Shown one piece after another: positions 30,648-38,170 of a stretch of 64,000 nt of DNA. Origin of the DNA: Serratia rubidaea (GTDB lineage Bacteria > Pseudomonadota > Gammaproteobacteria > Enterobacterales > Enterobacteriaceae). Numbering within the stretch: the stretch's first letter is position 1; each line of letters opens with the position of its first letter. The position numbers and the translations under genes are program-made. The notes under the pieces were generated by a model. The model made no database searches. It was not told the origin of the DNA and saw only the letters and a program-made list of their open reading frames with translations. The stretch is taken from NCBI GenBank assembly GCA_901472405.1, contig LR590463.1:2108001-2172000 (forward strand). Direction: 5' to 3'.

Positions 30648-32793
30648 GATGCTTTCTCCTCTGACAGTGTGGCGATGCGCTCTTCTTTCAGAACGGTAAG
30701 GCGGCGCAGACGGCTGGCCAGGTATTTAGCGTGTTCTGTATCACCTTTTGGCCTCGGCTGCTTTGCGGTGCGTTTCCACTTCGCGAGCGATCGAGCTATA
30801 AACTTTGCTGGCTTCATTGACGGTAACGGCCGTGCTAATGGTGTCGGCCACTGCAGACAGTTTCTCGTCCAGCTCTTCGCGCAGTCGCGTGACGTCTTCG
30901 GCTTTGTCGCTGGCGTTCTTGATAGCGAACTCCGTTGCGTTCTCTTCCCGATATTCAGGCAGGTCATGCCAGCCGAGGAATACATCGGCAGAGAAGCCCA
31001 GCATGGAAAGTGACTTTTTGATCGCATCGGTGAGGCTCTTTTTCATCACTTCACTGTCAGCCATAAAACCGCGTCTCGTTTTGTACATGTACGGCGTGGC
31101 GCCATAAGCTGTAACGCGGCCTTTGGTTCCGTTCAGGACATACCAAAACTCGACCTGCAGGTTATGGTTCTGCTCGAACAAGATAGAACCGTCGGCGTCG
31201 CGCAAAATGCGGTTACCAATAATTTTCCCGCCTTCGAATACCGCCTCGCTCATTGGTGCGCCGGCGATCATCTTCTCTTCGACAATGTCAAATCCCCAAC
31301 CCGTGCCGATAGGGCCGAAAATTTCGGTTGCGCGCATAAACATGTATTCGCTGTTGATGCTGGTACCGACATAACCGGCCCCCTCGATCGGCTTCGTGTA
31401 TCGAGGATCTGTGCGCATGACGCGTTTCCAGATGTCGAGATTCTGCTGGGCTTCTGCTGGCTGCTCGGCGATCACCTGCTCAACCTGTGCAGCGCGCTGC
31501 TGGAAATCGTCGGCCTTTGGCTGCTTTGCCAGTTCCTCTGCGCGCTCTGCGTTTTCTTCAGCCTGCTGCAGAGCCGGGGATTTATCCTCTGGCGCGCTGG
31601 CGTAAACGCCATAGCCCATCTGATCCAGTTGCTGCTTGGCCTGCTCCGCCGTGGCGTCGTTAACTTCCTGCTGCTGAGCCACTTCCGTTTTTTCGGCTTG
31701 ATTTGTGGCGGTGTCCGGCTGCTCACCGGTCAGGCCGTCAATGGTAAATTTCCCATCCCCCAGAGAAGCGACCTGCGGTTCTTTGGCTTTGCCTTTGGGT
31801 GCTGACTGGCGGCCGAGATTGGCGTTGATGTATTCCCTGTGGCTTGTCGGGAACTGGTGCAGGTCAGGATTAGCCGAACGAATCAGGTCGAAGATTTGCG
31901 CGCGGCTAAACTCCAAAACTCCAGTGGTTTTACGCAGCATTGCCGACCATTCTTTCCATGGGCTTTCCTTCTTGGCCACAACCTCTTTTGCTTGGCGATG
32001 GATCGCCACTGGAATGTTAAAGATATCGAAGTCCATCGGCAGAAGGGCTGCAGAGATTTTCGTAATCGAGGCTGTCCAGTGTGTGTGGGTACCCTCGCTC
32101 GTCATCGTGCACGGATTCTGCTGGCGCATCATTTTCGACAGCTACGTTTGTAGCGGTGCCGGACAGCTTCAGGCTTTCACGGTCTGAAGGGTTGGTTACC
32201 CAGGAGTGCGCGAACGCTGCCACATCCTCCTGTGATGGCATGGATTCGCCAGCCTGCTGGAACAGTGCGGAAACCAGCTTATACACCGCAGATGGGTACA
32301 TGGCACCGACTTGCGTCACCGATGCCAGGCCATCGATTACAGCGCGCATACCCGTATCATCAGGCGTTTCGTCATCATTGAGCATATCGACTACAAGCGA
32401 CAGCTGGCTGTTATCGATGTCACCGTCGCCATACATCACTACCGCGGCGATCCGAACGTTCGCCGGTTGAGACATTAAATCTACCGCACCGGTCTGCGCT
32501 TCTGGCTCCGGTTCGGGCGCTTTCGGTGACCACGCCTTACCGTCGAACTCGTTCTCGGCCGCAAACTGTTCATCGAACTGGCCAATGGCTGGGCGAGGGG
32601 CGCCAGGTTGATCCTCTACGGTTTTTGGGGAGAGGAAGCTGTCGCCACCTTCTGGATACGCTTCGAACAGCTTACCGAGCGCGATGCTTTCAGCCGCACG
32701 CTTGCTCGGTGCATCCAGTGCAATAACAAGAGGTACGGCGCCGGCCGCCAGGGCTTTTTTCTTTGGTTCAAAAAGTGAGATATAAGTTGGCAT
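30644..32793 (-). CDS. Putative recombination protein: RecE-N-like region joined to a single-strand-annealing-like domain (two frameshifts)
   Basis: Two breaks (near 32060 and 30750, the latter an extra A in AAAA) split one gene of about 715 residues. N-terminal 250 residues are acidic and Pro-rich. Then LLPMDFDIFNIPVAIHRQAKEVV...PWKEWSAMLRKTTGVLEFSRAQIFDLIRSANPDLHQFP parallels the middle of Rac RecE ([21 protein letters not shown]...LDYSRAIVVASV). The C-terminal part (EYMFMRATEIFGPIGTGWGFDIVEE, FEQNHNLQVEFWYVL, MADSEVMKKSLTDAIKKSLSMLGFSADVF) looks like a Rad52-type annealing fold. No RecE nuclease domain is visible. The C-terminal assignment is pattern-based inference. Confidence 0.6.
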
Positions 32794-32797
32794 TTTC

Positions 32798-32834
32798 GGT
32801 CTTTCCTTTTGAAGTATCCGGCGCTGGTCAGGCG
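32798..32834 (-). repeat. Repeated early-gene leader element, copy A
   Basis: On the leftward strand CGCCTGACCAGCG (32834-32822) is followed after 14 bases by AGGAAAGACC (32807-32798), 4 bases before the ATG of the recombination gene. The same pair occurs at 35058-35095 and 37397-37432 on the other strand. AGGA serves as the ribosome site; the role of the first box is unknown. Confidence 0.75.
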
Positions 32835-32844
32835 CCGGGGTTGG

Positions 32845-33124
32845 TTAAAATTTATCGCGCAATACGGCTTTCACGTTGTCGCAATACCAGCTGTATAACT
32901 CACGCTGGCGCTGCGGCAGGGTGTCGGGCGTTGCCATCATTACCGCAATCAGAAGCCGGTCACGGGTGTCCGCATCTTCGCCGTCGATGTACGTAAACAC
33001 CTCGATCGCCTCGTCGGAGTATTCCGTGCGTTGCTGCCGCCTCGAACTGGTCGCGCTGCGCGGCGGTGTCGTGTTGTTCGTAGAGCGCCAGCTCGGCGCG
33101 CAGGTTGTGGGTTTCGATATCCAT
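32845..33124 (-). CDS. Small phage early protein, unknown (one frameshift)
   Basis: About 92 residues when an extra A near 33030 is removed: MDIETHNLRAELALYEQHDTAAQRDQFEAAA, then EYSDEAIEVFTYIDGEDADTRDRLLIAVMMA and a C-terminal YSWYCDNVKAVLRDKF. Acidic and helical, no known motif. GAGG lies 8 bases before ATG 33124, within the stop of the upstream gene. It is part of the leftward early operon. Confidence 0.6.
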
Positions 33125-33134
33125 GGCCGCGACC

Positions 33135-33452
33135 TCAGTACGGGAGTTCGTCGGCATCGACAGGGCAGTGCTCAATGCAAAGCAGCTGCTGCACCTGATC
33201 GTCGATTTCAGAAATACGCTTGCAAGTGGCATCGGTCAGACGTGCTTTTTCCAGCTGCAGCGCTTCAACCTGTTTGCCGATAATGTCGATCGGTTCTGGC
33301 TGGTTTACATCGATGTGGATCTGGCGGGTTTCCAGCAGCACGTACTCGGGGTATTGCGACATATCCATGGTGAACACGGAGATTTTGTTTTGTGCGTACT
33401 GGTCAATATTTGCGTGAATGTAGAGCGTGACGGGTATCTGTAGTGCTTTCAT
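33135..33452 (-). CDS. Small phage early protein, unknown
   Basis: 105 residues: MKALQIPVTLYIHANIDQYAQNKISVFTMDMSQYPEYVLLETRQIHIDV, then a helical part (GKQVEALQLEKARLTDATCKRISEIDDQVQQLLCIEHC). Start ATG 33452 has AGGAG 6 bases upstream. The frame stays open upstream to 33707 but that part covers hairpins and repeats and is not protein-like. First well-supported gene of the leftward early operon. Function unknown. Confidence 0.65.
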   Translation of the reverse strand: MKALQIPVTLYIHANIDQYAQNKISVFTMDMSQYPEYVLLETRQIHIDVNQPEPIDIIGKQVEALQLEKARLTDATCKRISEIDDQVQQLLCIEHCPVDADELPY

Positions 33453-33570
33453 AGCAACTCCTGATATAAATCGGCACTGATCGGTAGTGCCTTCGTTGGT
33501 GATATCGGTCTTTCCTAGCCGGGGTGGTTCCCGGCAAATCCCGGTTGCTTTGGTCGGCGCCGGGTAAAGA

Positions 33571-33593
33571 GGCCCGCTTCGGCGGGCCTTTTT
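33571..33593 (+). terminator. Hairpin with T-tract on the plus strand
   Basis: GGCCCGC-TTCG-GCGGGCC followed by T5. The T-run is on the plus strand, opposite to the early operon, so it may block rightward transcription entering the leader, or simply act as a stable leader hairpin. Confidence 0.6.
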
Positions 33594-33669
33594 ACGTCTG
33601 TATGTTGCCGGTCTTTCCCGGCTGTCAGGGCTGGTCATGCCCGTCGTCTTTCCTAATTCATGCAGTGTG

Positions 33670-33694
33670 AAAAAAATGCCCCGACGCACGGGGC
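33670..33694 (-). terminator. Leftward terminator in the early leader
   Basis: Read leftward, GCCCCG-TGCGT-CGGGGC is followed by A and T7. It comes about 100 bases after the predicted early promoter, the place of a tL1-like attenuator. Its 5' flank resembles that of the hairpin at 47831-47856. Confidence 0.7.
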
Positions 33695-33699
33695 GAAGA

Positions 33700-33771
33700 C
33701 TACACACAGCAATGGTAATTTTTTTGCCGCGTAACGCCCGGCTGGCGGAACATTCTGAACAACCGCTGCAT
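33700..33771 (-). CDS. Possible leader peptide (23 residues)
   Basis: A tiny ORF starting MQRLFRMFRQPG and ending KNYHCCV. It begins about 18 bases after the predicted transcription start, and its stop lies 6 bases before the hairpin at 33670-33694. No strong ribosome site. The Arg-rich start and Cys-rich end are unusual, but such a short ORF can be chance. Confidence 0.25.
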   Translation of the reverse strand: MQRLFRMFRQPGVTRQKNYHCCV

Positions 33772-33795
33772 GGTTAGTGCGCTGTTGATGGGATT

Positions 33796-33847
33796 ATGTT
33801 AGTCATGGCTAATTTCAATTGCAATATTAAAATTGAGTTATAGCTAA
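33796..33847 (-). promoter_or_regulatory. Left operators and leftward early promoter
   Basis: Two palindrome-like sites: TTAGTCATGGCTAA (33799-33812) and TGAGTTATAGCTAA (33834-33847), 35 bp centre to centre. They resemble the sites between repressor and cro. On the leftward strand TTGCAA (33824-33819), 17 bases, TAACAT (33801-33796) forms a promoter covered by the first site. Expected to drive the leftward early operon and be shut by the repressor. Confidence 0.65.
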
Positions 33848-33885
33848 CATTTTTGGCGTGAATAATTTAAATTATTGATATTACA

Positions 33886-34287
33886 TTAAATATTTTTTCT
33901 GCCTTTACGGGCCTTCAGTAGTTCTTCAAATAGCTTATTGAAGTCGTCAACTTTGTCCCGCAGCGTTGATAGGTGGATTTCCTTTTCGGACTCTGGCAGT
34001 TGGTCAAACAGGTCAAGTAGCTGTATTTGTTGCTCATTGAGTTGGCGCGGGATTTCATCGACCTGAGATGGTTGTTGCTCTTCATCACCGAAAAGAACCC
34101 AGGTAGGCGAGCACCGCAGGGCGCGACTAAGGCTAAAAAGGTTTTTTCCAGAGGGTTCACTATCATCGCGTTCCCACTGTGAAACTGAGACGTGAGAAAT
34201 ACCCAGAGCCTGCGCGAGGCTCCGTTGCGTTAACTTCATTTCTTTGCGGCGTGCTCTAATTCGAGAGCCTGGAGTCTGTGTTGTCAT
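33886..34287 (-). CDS. Prophage repressor, short, without a peptidase domain
   Basis: 133 residues. N-terminal HTH of the XRE/lambda-repressor type: GSRIRARRKEMKLTQRSLAQALGISHVSVSQWERDDSEPSGKNLFSLSRALRCSPTWVLFGDE. In most relatives an S24 auto-cleavage domain follows; here there is only a helical acidic/basic tail (NEQQIQLLDLFDQLPESEKEIHLSTLRDKVDDFNKLFEELL). The frame is complete and AT-rich non-coding DNA follows, so this is not a frameshift. RecA-driven self-cleavage is therefore unlikely. It is divergent from cro. Confidence 0.88.
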   Translation of the reverse strand: MTTQTPGSRIRARRKEMKLTQRSLAQALGISHVSVSQWERDDSEPSGKNLFSLSRALRCSPTWVLFGDEEQQPSQVDEIPRQLNEQQIQLLDLFDQLPESEKEIHLSTLRDKVDDFNKLFEELLKARKGRKNI

Positions 34288-34289
34288 AG

Positions 34290-34353
34290 TTAGCTAATAC
34301 TAAATTCTATTGACTAAGTTAGTATTACCATCTAATTTGTTAGCCATAACTTA
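34290..34353 (+). promoter_or_regulatory. Right operators and rightward early promoter
   Basis: Three operator-like sites between repressor and cro: TTAGCTAATACTAA (34290-34303), TTAGTATTACCATC (34319-34332) and TTAGCCATAACTTA (34340-34353), sharing TTAG-N6-CTAA symmetry. TTGACT (34310-34315), 17 bases, TAATTT (34333-34338) forms the rightward promoter, overlapped by the second site. This mirrors lambda OR1-3. Confidence 0.75.
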
Positions 34354-34368
34354 CAAATCGGAGGCGAT

Positions 34369-34563
34369 ATGTACAAATCTGAAGCTATTAAGCACTTCGG
34401 CAACCTGACCAAATTGGCTCAGGCAGCTGGGGTTAAATTGCCATCTGCTAGCGCCTGGGGAGTGTTAATCCCAGAGAAACGAGCGGCCCGTTTAGAACGG
34501 CTTACCGATGGCGCATTGAAATATGACCCGGCGCTTTATCAGCAACAAACGAATGAAGCTTAA
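34369..34563 (+). CDS. cro: Cro-like regulator (P22 Cro type)
   Basis: 64 residues: MYKSEAIKHFGNLTKLAQAAGVKLPSASAWGVLIPEKRAARLERLTDGALKYDPALY. This follows P22 Cro and DicC-type proteins (HFG...A.ALG....AVSQW...IPEK.AYRLE..T.GALKY). It should compete with the repressor at the shared operators and favour lytic growth. ATG 34369 has GGAGG 5 bases upstream, about 24 bases after the predicted transcription start. Confidence 0.88.
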   Translation: MYKSEAIKHFGNLTKLAQAAGVKLPSASAWGVLIPEKRAARLERLTDGALKYDPALYQQQTNEA

Positions 34564-34624
34564 CAACCAACCCCCACAAAATCTGATTACGCGTAATCAG
34601 ATTTACAGCGACAGGAGACGCGAC

Positions 34625-35075
34625 GTGGAAAAACATCGAAAACCTGAAAGACGAGATAGCAGCCTGGGCAACAGAACGCGGACAGGAACATGTGGCCATC
34701 GAGATAAGCCGGATGTGGTTCATGCTGGGCGGCGATTCGTCAGCGGTGCGCCTACACCCGATCGAGGATGATTTCGGCCGGGCTGATTGGCGCGCAATAA
34801 ACAATAACCGACAGCAGATTTTCCGCTGGTTACGCGGGGAGTCGAAGGCCGCCAGGGCAAAGGTTAGAGAGCTGGCCGACGCGATGGCCGCAGCTTTACC
34901 TGCTGATAGGCGCGCCCGCCTGGGCGGGGTGTCGATGCAGTATCTGCTGTCCGTGGCCATCCGTGAATTTGCCGCGGCAGTTATCGCAATTCTGCTCGAT
35001 GCCTGTGATACGCAGCAGCGAATTGCCGGAGCGCTCAGCGCATTACAAGACACACAACGCCTGACCAGCGTTTAA
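34625..35075 (+). CDS. YdaT-like phage regulatory protein, in the CII position (one frameshift)
   Basis: About 149 residues. GTG 34625 has AGGAG 7 bases upstream but runs into a five-A homopolymer; with one A fewer it reads VENIENLKDEIAAWATERGQ and joins the open frame that holds DDFGRADWRAINNNRQQIFRWLRGESKAARAKVRELADAMAAALP. This is the pattern of the YdaT family (Rac prophage; IFRWV...A..KI..L.PAI..AMP). YdaT is a regulator or growth inhibitor when overproduced. It lies right after cro, where cII stands in lambda. Confidence 0.7.
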
Positions 35076-35095
35076 CACCACAGCTAGGAAAGACC
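35058..35095 (+). repeat. Repeated early-gene leader element, copy B
   Basis: CGCCTGACCAGCG (35058-35070), 15 bases, AGGAAAGACC (35086-35095), then ATG 35097. Same arrangement as copies at 32798-32834 (opposite strand) and 37397-37432. The first box lies over the end of the preceding gene. Confidence 0.75.
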
Positions 35096-35096
35096 A

Positions 35097-35302
35097 ATGA
35101 CCGATCACATCACATACCGGAATGGCTGGCGCCTGAACGGGCACCGGCAGACATCGCGGATATTCGTCCGATCTTCGAAGAGAGAAGGGCGAGCATCTGG
35201 GAACAGTACGAGCAGCACAAGGCAGAGCTGCGTGACGAAAATCTATCGCCGGAGCAGTACCAGGATGCGTGCCGCCAGCTTGCGGATTCACTGGGGATCT
35301 GA
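35097..35302 (+). CDS. Small phage protein before the replication gene, unknown (one frameshift)
   Basis: About 68 residues after restoring one C in TACCGG near 35120: MTDHITYPEWLAPERAPADI, ADIRPIFEERRASIWEQYEQHK, AELRDENLSPEQYQDACRQLADSLGI. Mostly helical and acidic. It ends 2 bases before the ATG of the O-like gene. It has the AGGAAAGACC ribosome element. Position suggests a replication or early accessory role, no more. Confidence 0.6.
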
Positions 35303-35304
35303 TC

Positions 35305-36023
35305 ATGAGCATGGAAATGATGGTTCGGGCGATGAAAATCAAAGTGGGAAACCCGCTGCGCAAGCTGGTGCTGCTAAAGCTGGCTGATAACGCCAACGAT
35401 CAGGGGGAGTGCTGGCCAGCAGTTCAGTACATCGCCGAACAGTGTGAGATCTCCAAACGCTCCGCCCAAAATCACATTCAGCAACTGGTGAAAGATGGCT
35501 TATTGCGCATCGAAGAGCGCAAAGCAGAGAACGGCCTTAATCGCTCAAATATCTATCACTTAGTGCTGGGGGAGTATGGTGCAAATGCTGCACCCTATGG
35601 TGCAAATCCTGCACCCATGGGTGCATCTGCTGCAGGGGGGAGGGTGCAGGAGCTGCACCCAGAACCAGTCAGTTTAGAACCAGTCAATGAACCTATACCC
35701 CCTAACCCCCAGGGGACGACGCTGACGCGCCGGTTGAGCCGCCAAAAATTAAATACCAGGACGTGGCTGACGCCTACAACGAAATCCTCGGTGAACGACT
35801 GCCGAAGGTTCAGGAGCTGAACGACAAGCGCAAGCGGCAAATCAAACGCCTGCTTGGCGAGCTGCATGAACCGACGCTCGATGTCGTCCGGGCGTACTTT
35901 GAGACGTTCCGGGATTCTGCGGGGCCGTTTTATTTTGGCGACAACAACCGCACCTGGCGCGCCGGGTTCGATTACCTGCTGCGTTCTGACGTGCTGACAA
36001 AAACCCGTGAGGGTGCGTTATGA
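35305..36023 (+). CDS. O-like replication initiator with internal iterons (one frameshift)
   Basis: About 239 residues. N-terminal winged-helix/HTH: MKIKVGNPLRKLVLLKLADNANDQGECWPAVQYIAEQCEISKRSAQNHIQQLVKDGLLRIEERKAENGLNRSNIYHL, the usual phage replication-protein domain. A linker with YGANAAPYGANPAPMGASAA is encoded by the iterons at 35578-35659. After one missing G in GGGG near 35713 the C-terminal helical domain follows (VADAYNEILGERLPKVQEL...FYFGDNNRTWRAGFDYLL), which would contact the helicase. Stop overlaps dnaB by ATGA. Confidence 0.85.
35578..35659 (+). repeat. Four iterons, probable phage replication origin
   Basis: Four 17-bp near-palindromes GGTGCA-N5-TGCACC at 35578, 35599, 35620 and 35643, i.e. 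21, 21 and 23 bp apart, two helical turns each. The third has one altered end (TGCAGG). They lie inside the O-like gene exactly as lambda ori lies inside O. Just right of them an 11-base direct repeat AGAACCAGTCA occurs at 35661 and 35676. Confidence 0.8.
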
Positions 36024-37392
36024 CACAGCAGGAAATGGAAGCCGTGGTGCTGAGCGGCCTGCTGATCGGCGGCGCCACGCCGGACGCGATGGACGTTATC
36101 GCGACCATGCCTGAAGAGGCTTTCAGTGTCAGGTTTCACCGTGACACATACCGGGAAATCAAAAAGCAGGCGCTGACAGATGGCGTGATCGACGTCGTGC
36201 TGATCAGCGAAAAGTTGGGCGGCAGCAGCCTGTCGTCGCTGGTTGAGATCAGCCGCGCACCTGGCGCACTGGCCAACCTGAAAGGCTTTGCCAATCTGGC
36301 CGTCAAAGGCTGGCGTAGCAGGGTGATGGCCGAACTGCTGCAGGAAGGGCCGACGCTATCCGCGGCGCCAGGAACCAAGAACAACGCGACGAGGCCGTGC
36401 AGGCATCGGTCACGAAGCTGATCGAGATGACTGCTGATGCTGGTGGTGTGGTGCCGGTACACCTTGGCGAGCTGCTGGGTGGTTACATGGATCTGCTGGA
36501 TAAGCGTATGACCGGTGATGCGGAAACCCGGAACCTGCTGAGCGGCATCGATGAGCTGGACGCGATAACCGGCGGTTTCAACCCGCAGGATCTCGTTGTG
36601 ATTGCCGGCCGCCCGGGCATGGGTAAAACAGAATTTGCGCTGAAAGTTGTCGAGGGAGCGACCCGGAACGGCGGCGGTGCACTGATTTTCAGCATGGAGA
36701 TGGCCGCCCTGCAAATGGTGGAACGTTCCGTCGCCGGCGCCGGGAACCTGCCTGTTTCAAAGCTGCGTAATCCTCTTGAGATGTGCGACGAAGACTGGGG
36801 CCGTATCAGCAGCGCGCTGGAAACGCTGAACGAGCGCGATATCTGGATCGTCGATGCCACGGATCTGACCGTTGACCAGATACAGGCAATCGCGGAGACG
36901 CACAAGCGCCGGCACCCGCATCTGTCCATGGTCATGGTCGATTACCTCGGGCTGATCAAAAAGCCCAAGGCGGAGCGTAACGACCTGGCCGTCGGGCACA
37001 TATCACGCAGCCTGAAAACGATGGCGATGCGCACACGAACGCCGTGTTTCGCACTCAGCCAGCTGTCACGCAAAGTCGATGAACGTCCGGCGGGAAACCG
37101 GCGGCCGATTATGTCCGACCTGCGTGATTCCGGATCTATTGAGCAGGACGCAGACAGTATCCTCATGCTGTACCGGGAGGGCGTTTACAACCCCGACAGC
37201 CCGGCAGCACGCTTCGCCGAAGTCATCGTCGGCAAAAACCGCTTTGGCGAGAACGGCACCGTTTACCAAGAGTTCAAAAACGGCCACTTCCTGCCGGTTG
37301 ATCAAGTCAGCGCACAGGAGGCCACCAGAATGGCTCAGGAGGCTCAAAACCCACAACCCAAGCAAAGACCTTACTCAAGCAAGAAATTTTAA
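36020..37392 (+). CDS. Replicative DNA helicase, DnaB type (one frameshift)
   Basis: P22 gp12-like helicase, about 457 residues. N-terminal DnaB domain (MTQQEMEAVVLSGLLIGGATPDAMDVIATMPEEAFSVRFHRDTYREIKK), then after a missing G near 36348 the RecA-like motor: LSGIDELDAITGGFNPQDLVVIAGRPGMGKTEFAL (Walker A GRPGMGKT), IFSMEMAALQMVERS, MVMVDYLGLI (Walker B), QLSRKVDERP and SDLRDSGSIEQDADSILML. The phage thus brings its own helicase instead of a lambda P-type loader. It overlaps the O-like gene by 4 bases. Confidence 0.92.
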
Positions 37393-37396
37393 CCAG

Positions 37397-37432
37397 CGCC
37401 TGACCAGCGCGTTTTTGACCATAGGAAAGACC
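37397..37432 (+). repeat. Repeated early-gene leader element, copy C
   Basis: CGCCTGACCAGCG (37397-37409), 13 bases, AGGAAAGACC (37423-37432), then ATG 37436. It begins 5 bases after the helicase stop. Confidence 0.75.
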
Positions 37433-37435
37433 CAT

Positions 37436-37720
37436 ATGACGACTACAGATTTGTTCTACGCAAAATCCTCGGCAGTTATCGATGATGGCTGCGATCACAC
37501 TGCGCTGATTATTTGGCGTATGAATGCCGGCGCCCGGGCGCGTACCCGTTCTGCGTTCGTTCTGCCGCCGGTACCGGTGCAGGTAATCAAACCACGCCAC
37601 GAAAAAGCCAAGCCAGCCAAAAAAGATCGGACGGTTCGCGCCAAGGTGAAACCGGTAAAAACGGGCTCTCCAGCGCGAAATCTTGCCGCTGTCATGCTCG
37701 GTAAAAACCCTCACGTTTAA
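37436..37720 (+). CDS. Basic phage protein, unknown
   Basis: 94 residues: MTTTDLFYAKSSAVIDDGCDHTALIIWRMNAGARARTRSAFVLPP followed by a very Lys/Arg-rich tail (PRHEKAKPAKKDRTVRAKVKPVKTGS) ending ARNLAAVMLGKNPHV. The tail suggests nucleic-acid contact. No family recognised. It has the AGGAAAGACC ribosome element 3 bases before ATG 37436. Confidence 0.6.
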   Translation: MTTTDLFYAKSSAVIDDGCDHTALIIWRMNAGARARTRSAFVLPPVPVQVIKPRHEKAKPAKKDRTVRAKVKPVKTGSPARNLAAVMLGKNPHV

Positions 37721-37727
37721 CGGTGTG

Positions 37728-37920
37728 ATGATGGCCCTTGATAAACATTACCCGGGGCATGGACTGACGAAACGGAACCTGCAGACGCGCCTGACGCAGA
37801 TGCTCAAACTCCCCGCACGTCGATATCGTTCGGCACGAAAAACCGACCCCTGAATACACGCTGAAAAAAGTAGACGGGTGCTATTACGCCAACTCTGAGA
37901 AGTCATCAGGGAGCGTCTGA
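37728..37920 (+). CDS. Small phage protein, unknown (one frameshift)
   Basis: About 63 residues after removing one C from the CCCC run near 37815: MMALDKHYPGHGLTKRNLQT and RLTQMLKLPHVDIVRHEKP, then TPEYTLKKVDGCYYANSEKSSGSV. It starts 7 bases after the previous stop. Nothing recognisable. Confidence 0.5.
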
Positions 37921-37923
37921 CCG

Positions 37924-38146
37924 ATGGCCGGGCAATCGGATTACTTACCGCCCGGCCTGCCATTCAATCGAGGAGCCTGGACGCAGGAACAACGCGACCT
38001 GGAGCAGTACGACCTGCGCGGCCTGCGGCCTGATCCGTGACCTGTACGCACGGAAAATCACCCGCACAAAAGTGCTGGTAGCGATTGAAGAAGCACCGGA
38101 GCCAATACCGCGAACATTTCAGAGCGCGCCTGAATTACTGGCGTGA
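37924..38146 (+). CDS. Small phage protein, unknown (probable frameshift)
   Basis: MAGQSDYLPPGLPFNRGAWTQEQRDLEQYDL is followed in another frame by TCAACGLIRDLYARKITRTKVLVAIEEAPEPIPRTFQSAPELLA ending at 38146. Joining them needs one base removed near 38010 and gives about 73 residues with a C-x-x-C pair. The junction is uncertain. GGGAG lies 9 bases before ATG 37924. Confidence 0.45.
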
Positions 38147-38170
38147 ATGCAGAGAGAGGAAGGGGCTGTA

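Larger units (their letters stand above)
33453..33885 (-). promoter_or_regulatory. Leftward early promoter and leader region
   Basis: About 430 bases without a large gene. From right to left it holds two operator-like palindromes with a promoter, a possible 23-residue leader peptide (33700-33771), a terminator-like hairpin (33670-33694), three copies of the GGAAAGAC(C/G) box (33645, 33610, 33507), and a second hairpin (33571-33593). This layout fits a pL leader with early termination and antitermination; no N-like gene was recognised. Confidence 0.55.

Noticed and set aside
33135..33707. A 190-residue protein including the upstream leader
   Set aside because: The extra N-terminal part runs over two hairpins and repeated boxes and is not protein-like; ATG 33452 has a strong ribosome site.
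33886..34287. Repressor shortened by a sequencing indel
   Set aside because: The DNA after its stop is AT-rich and non-coding in all frames, and holds operators and a promoter, so a lost S24 domain is real.
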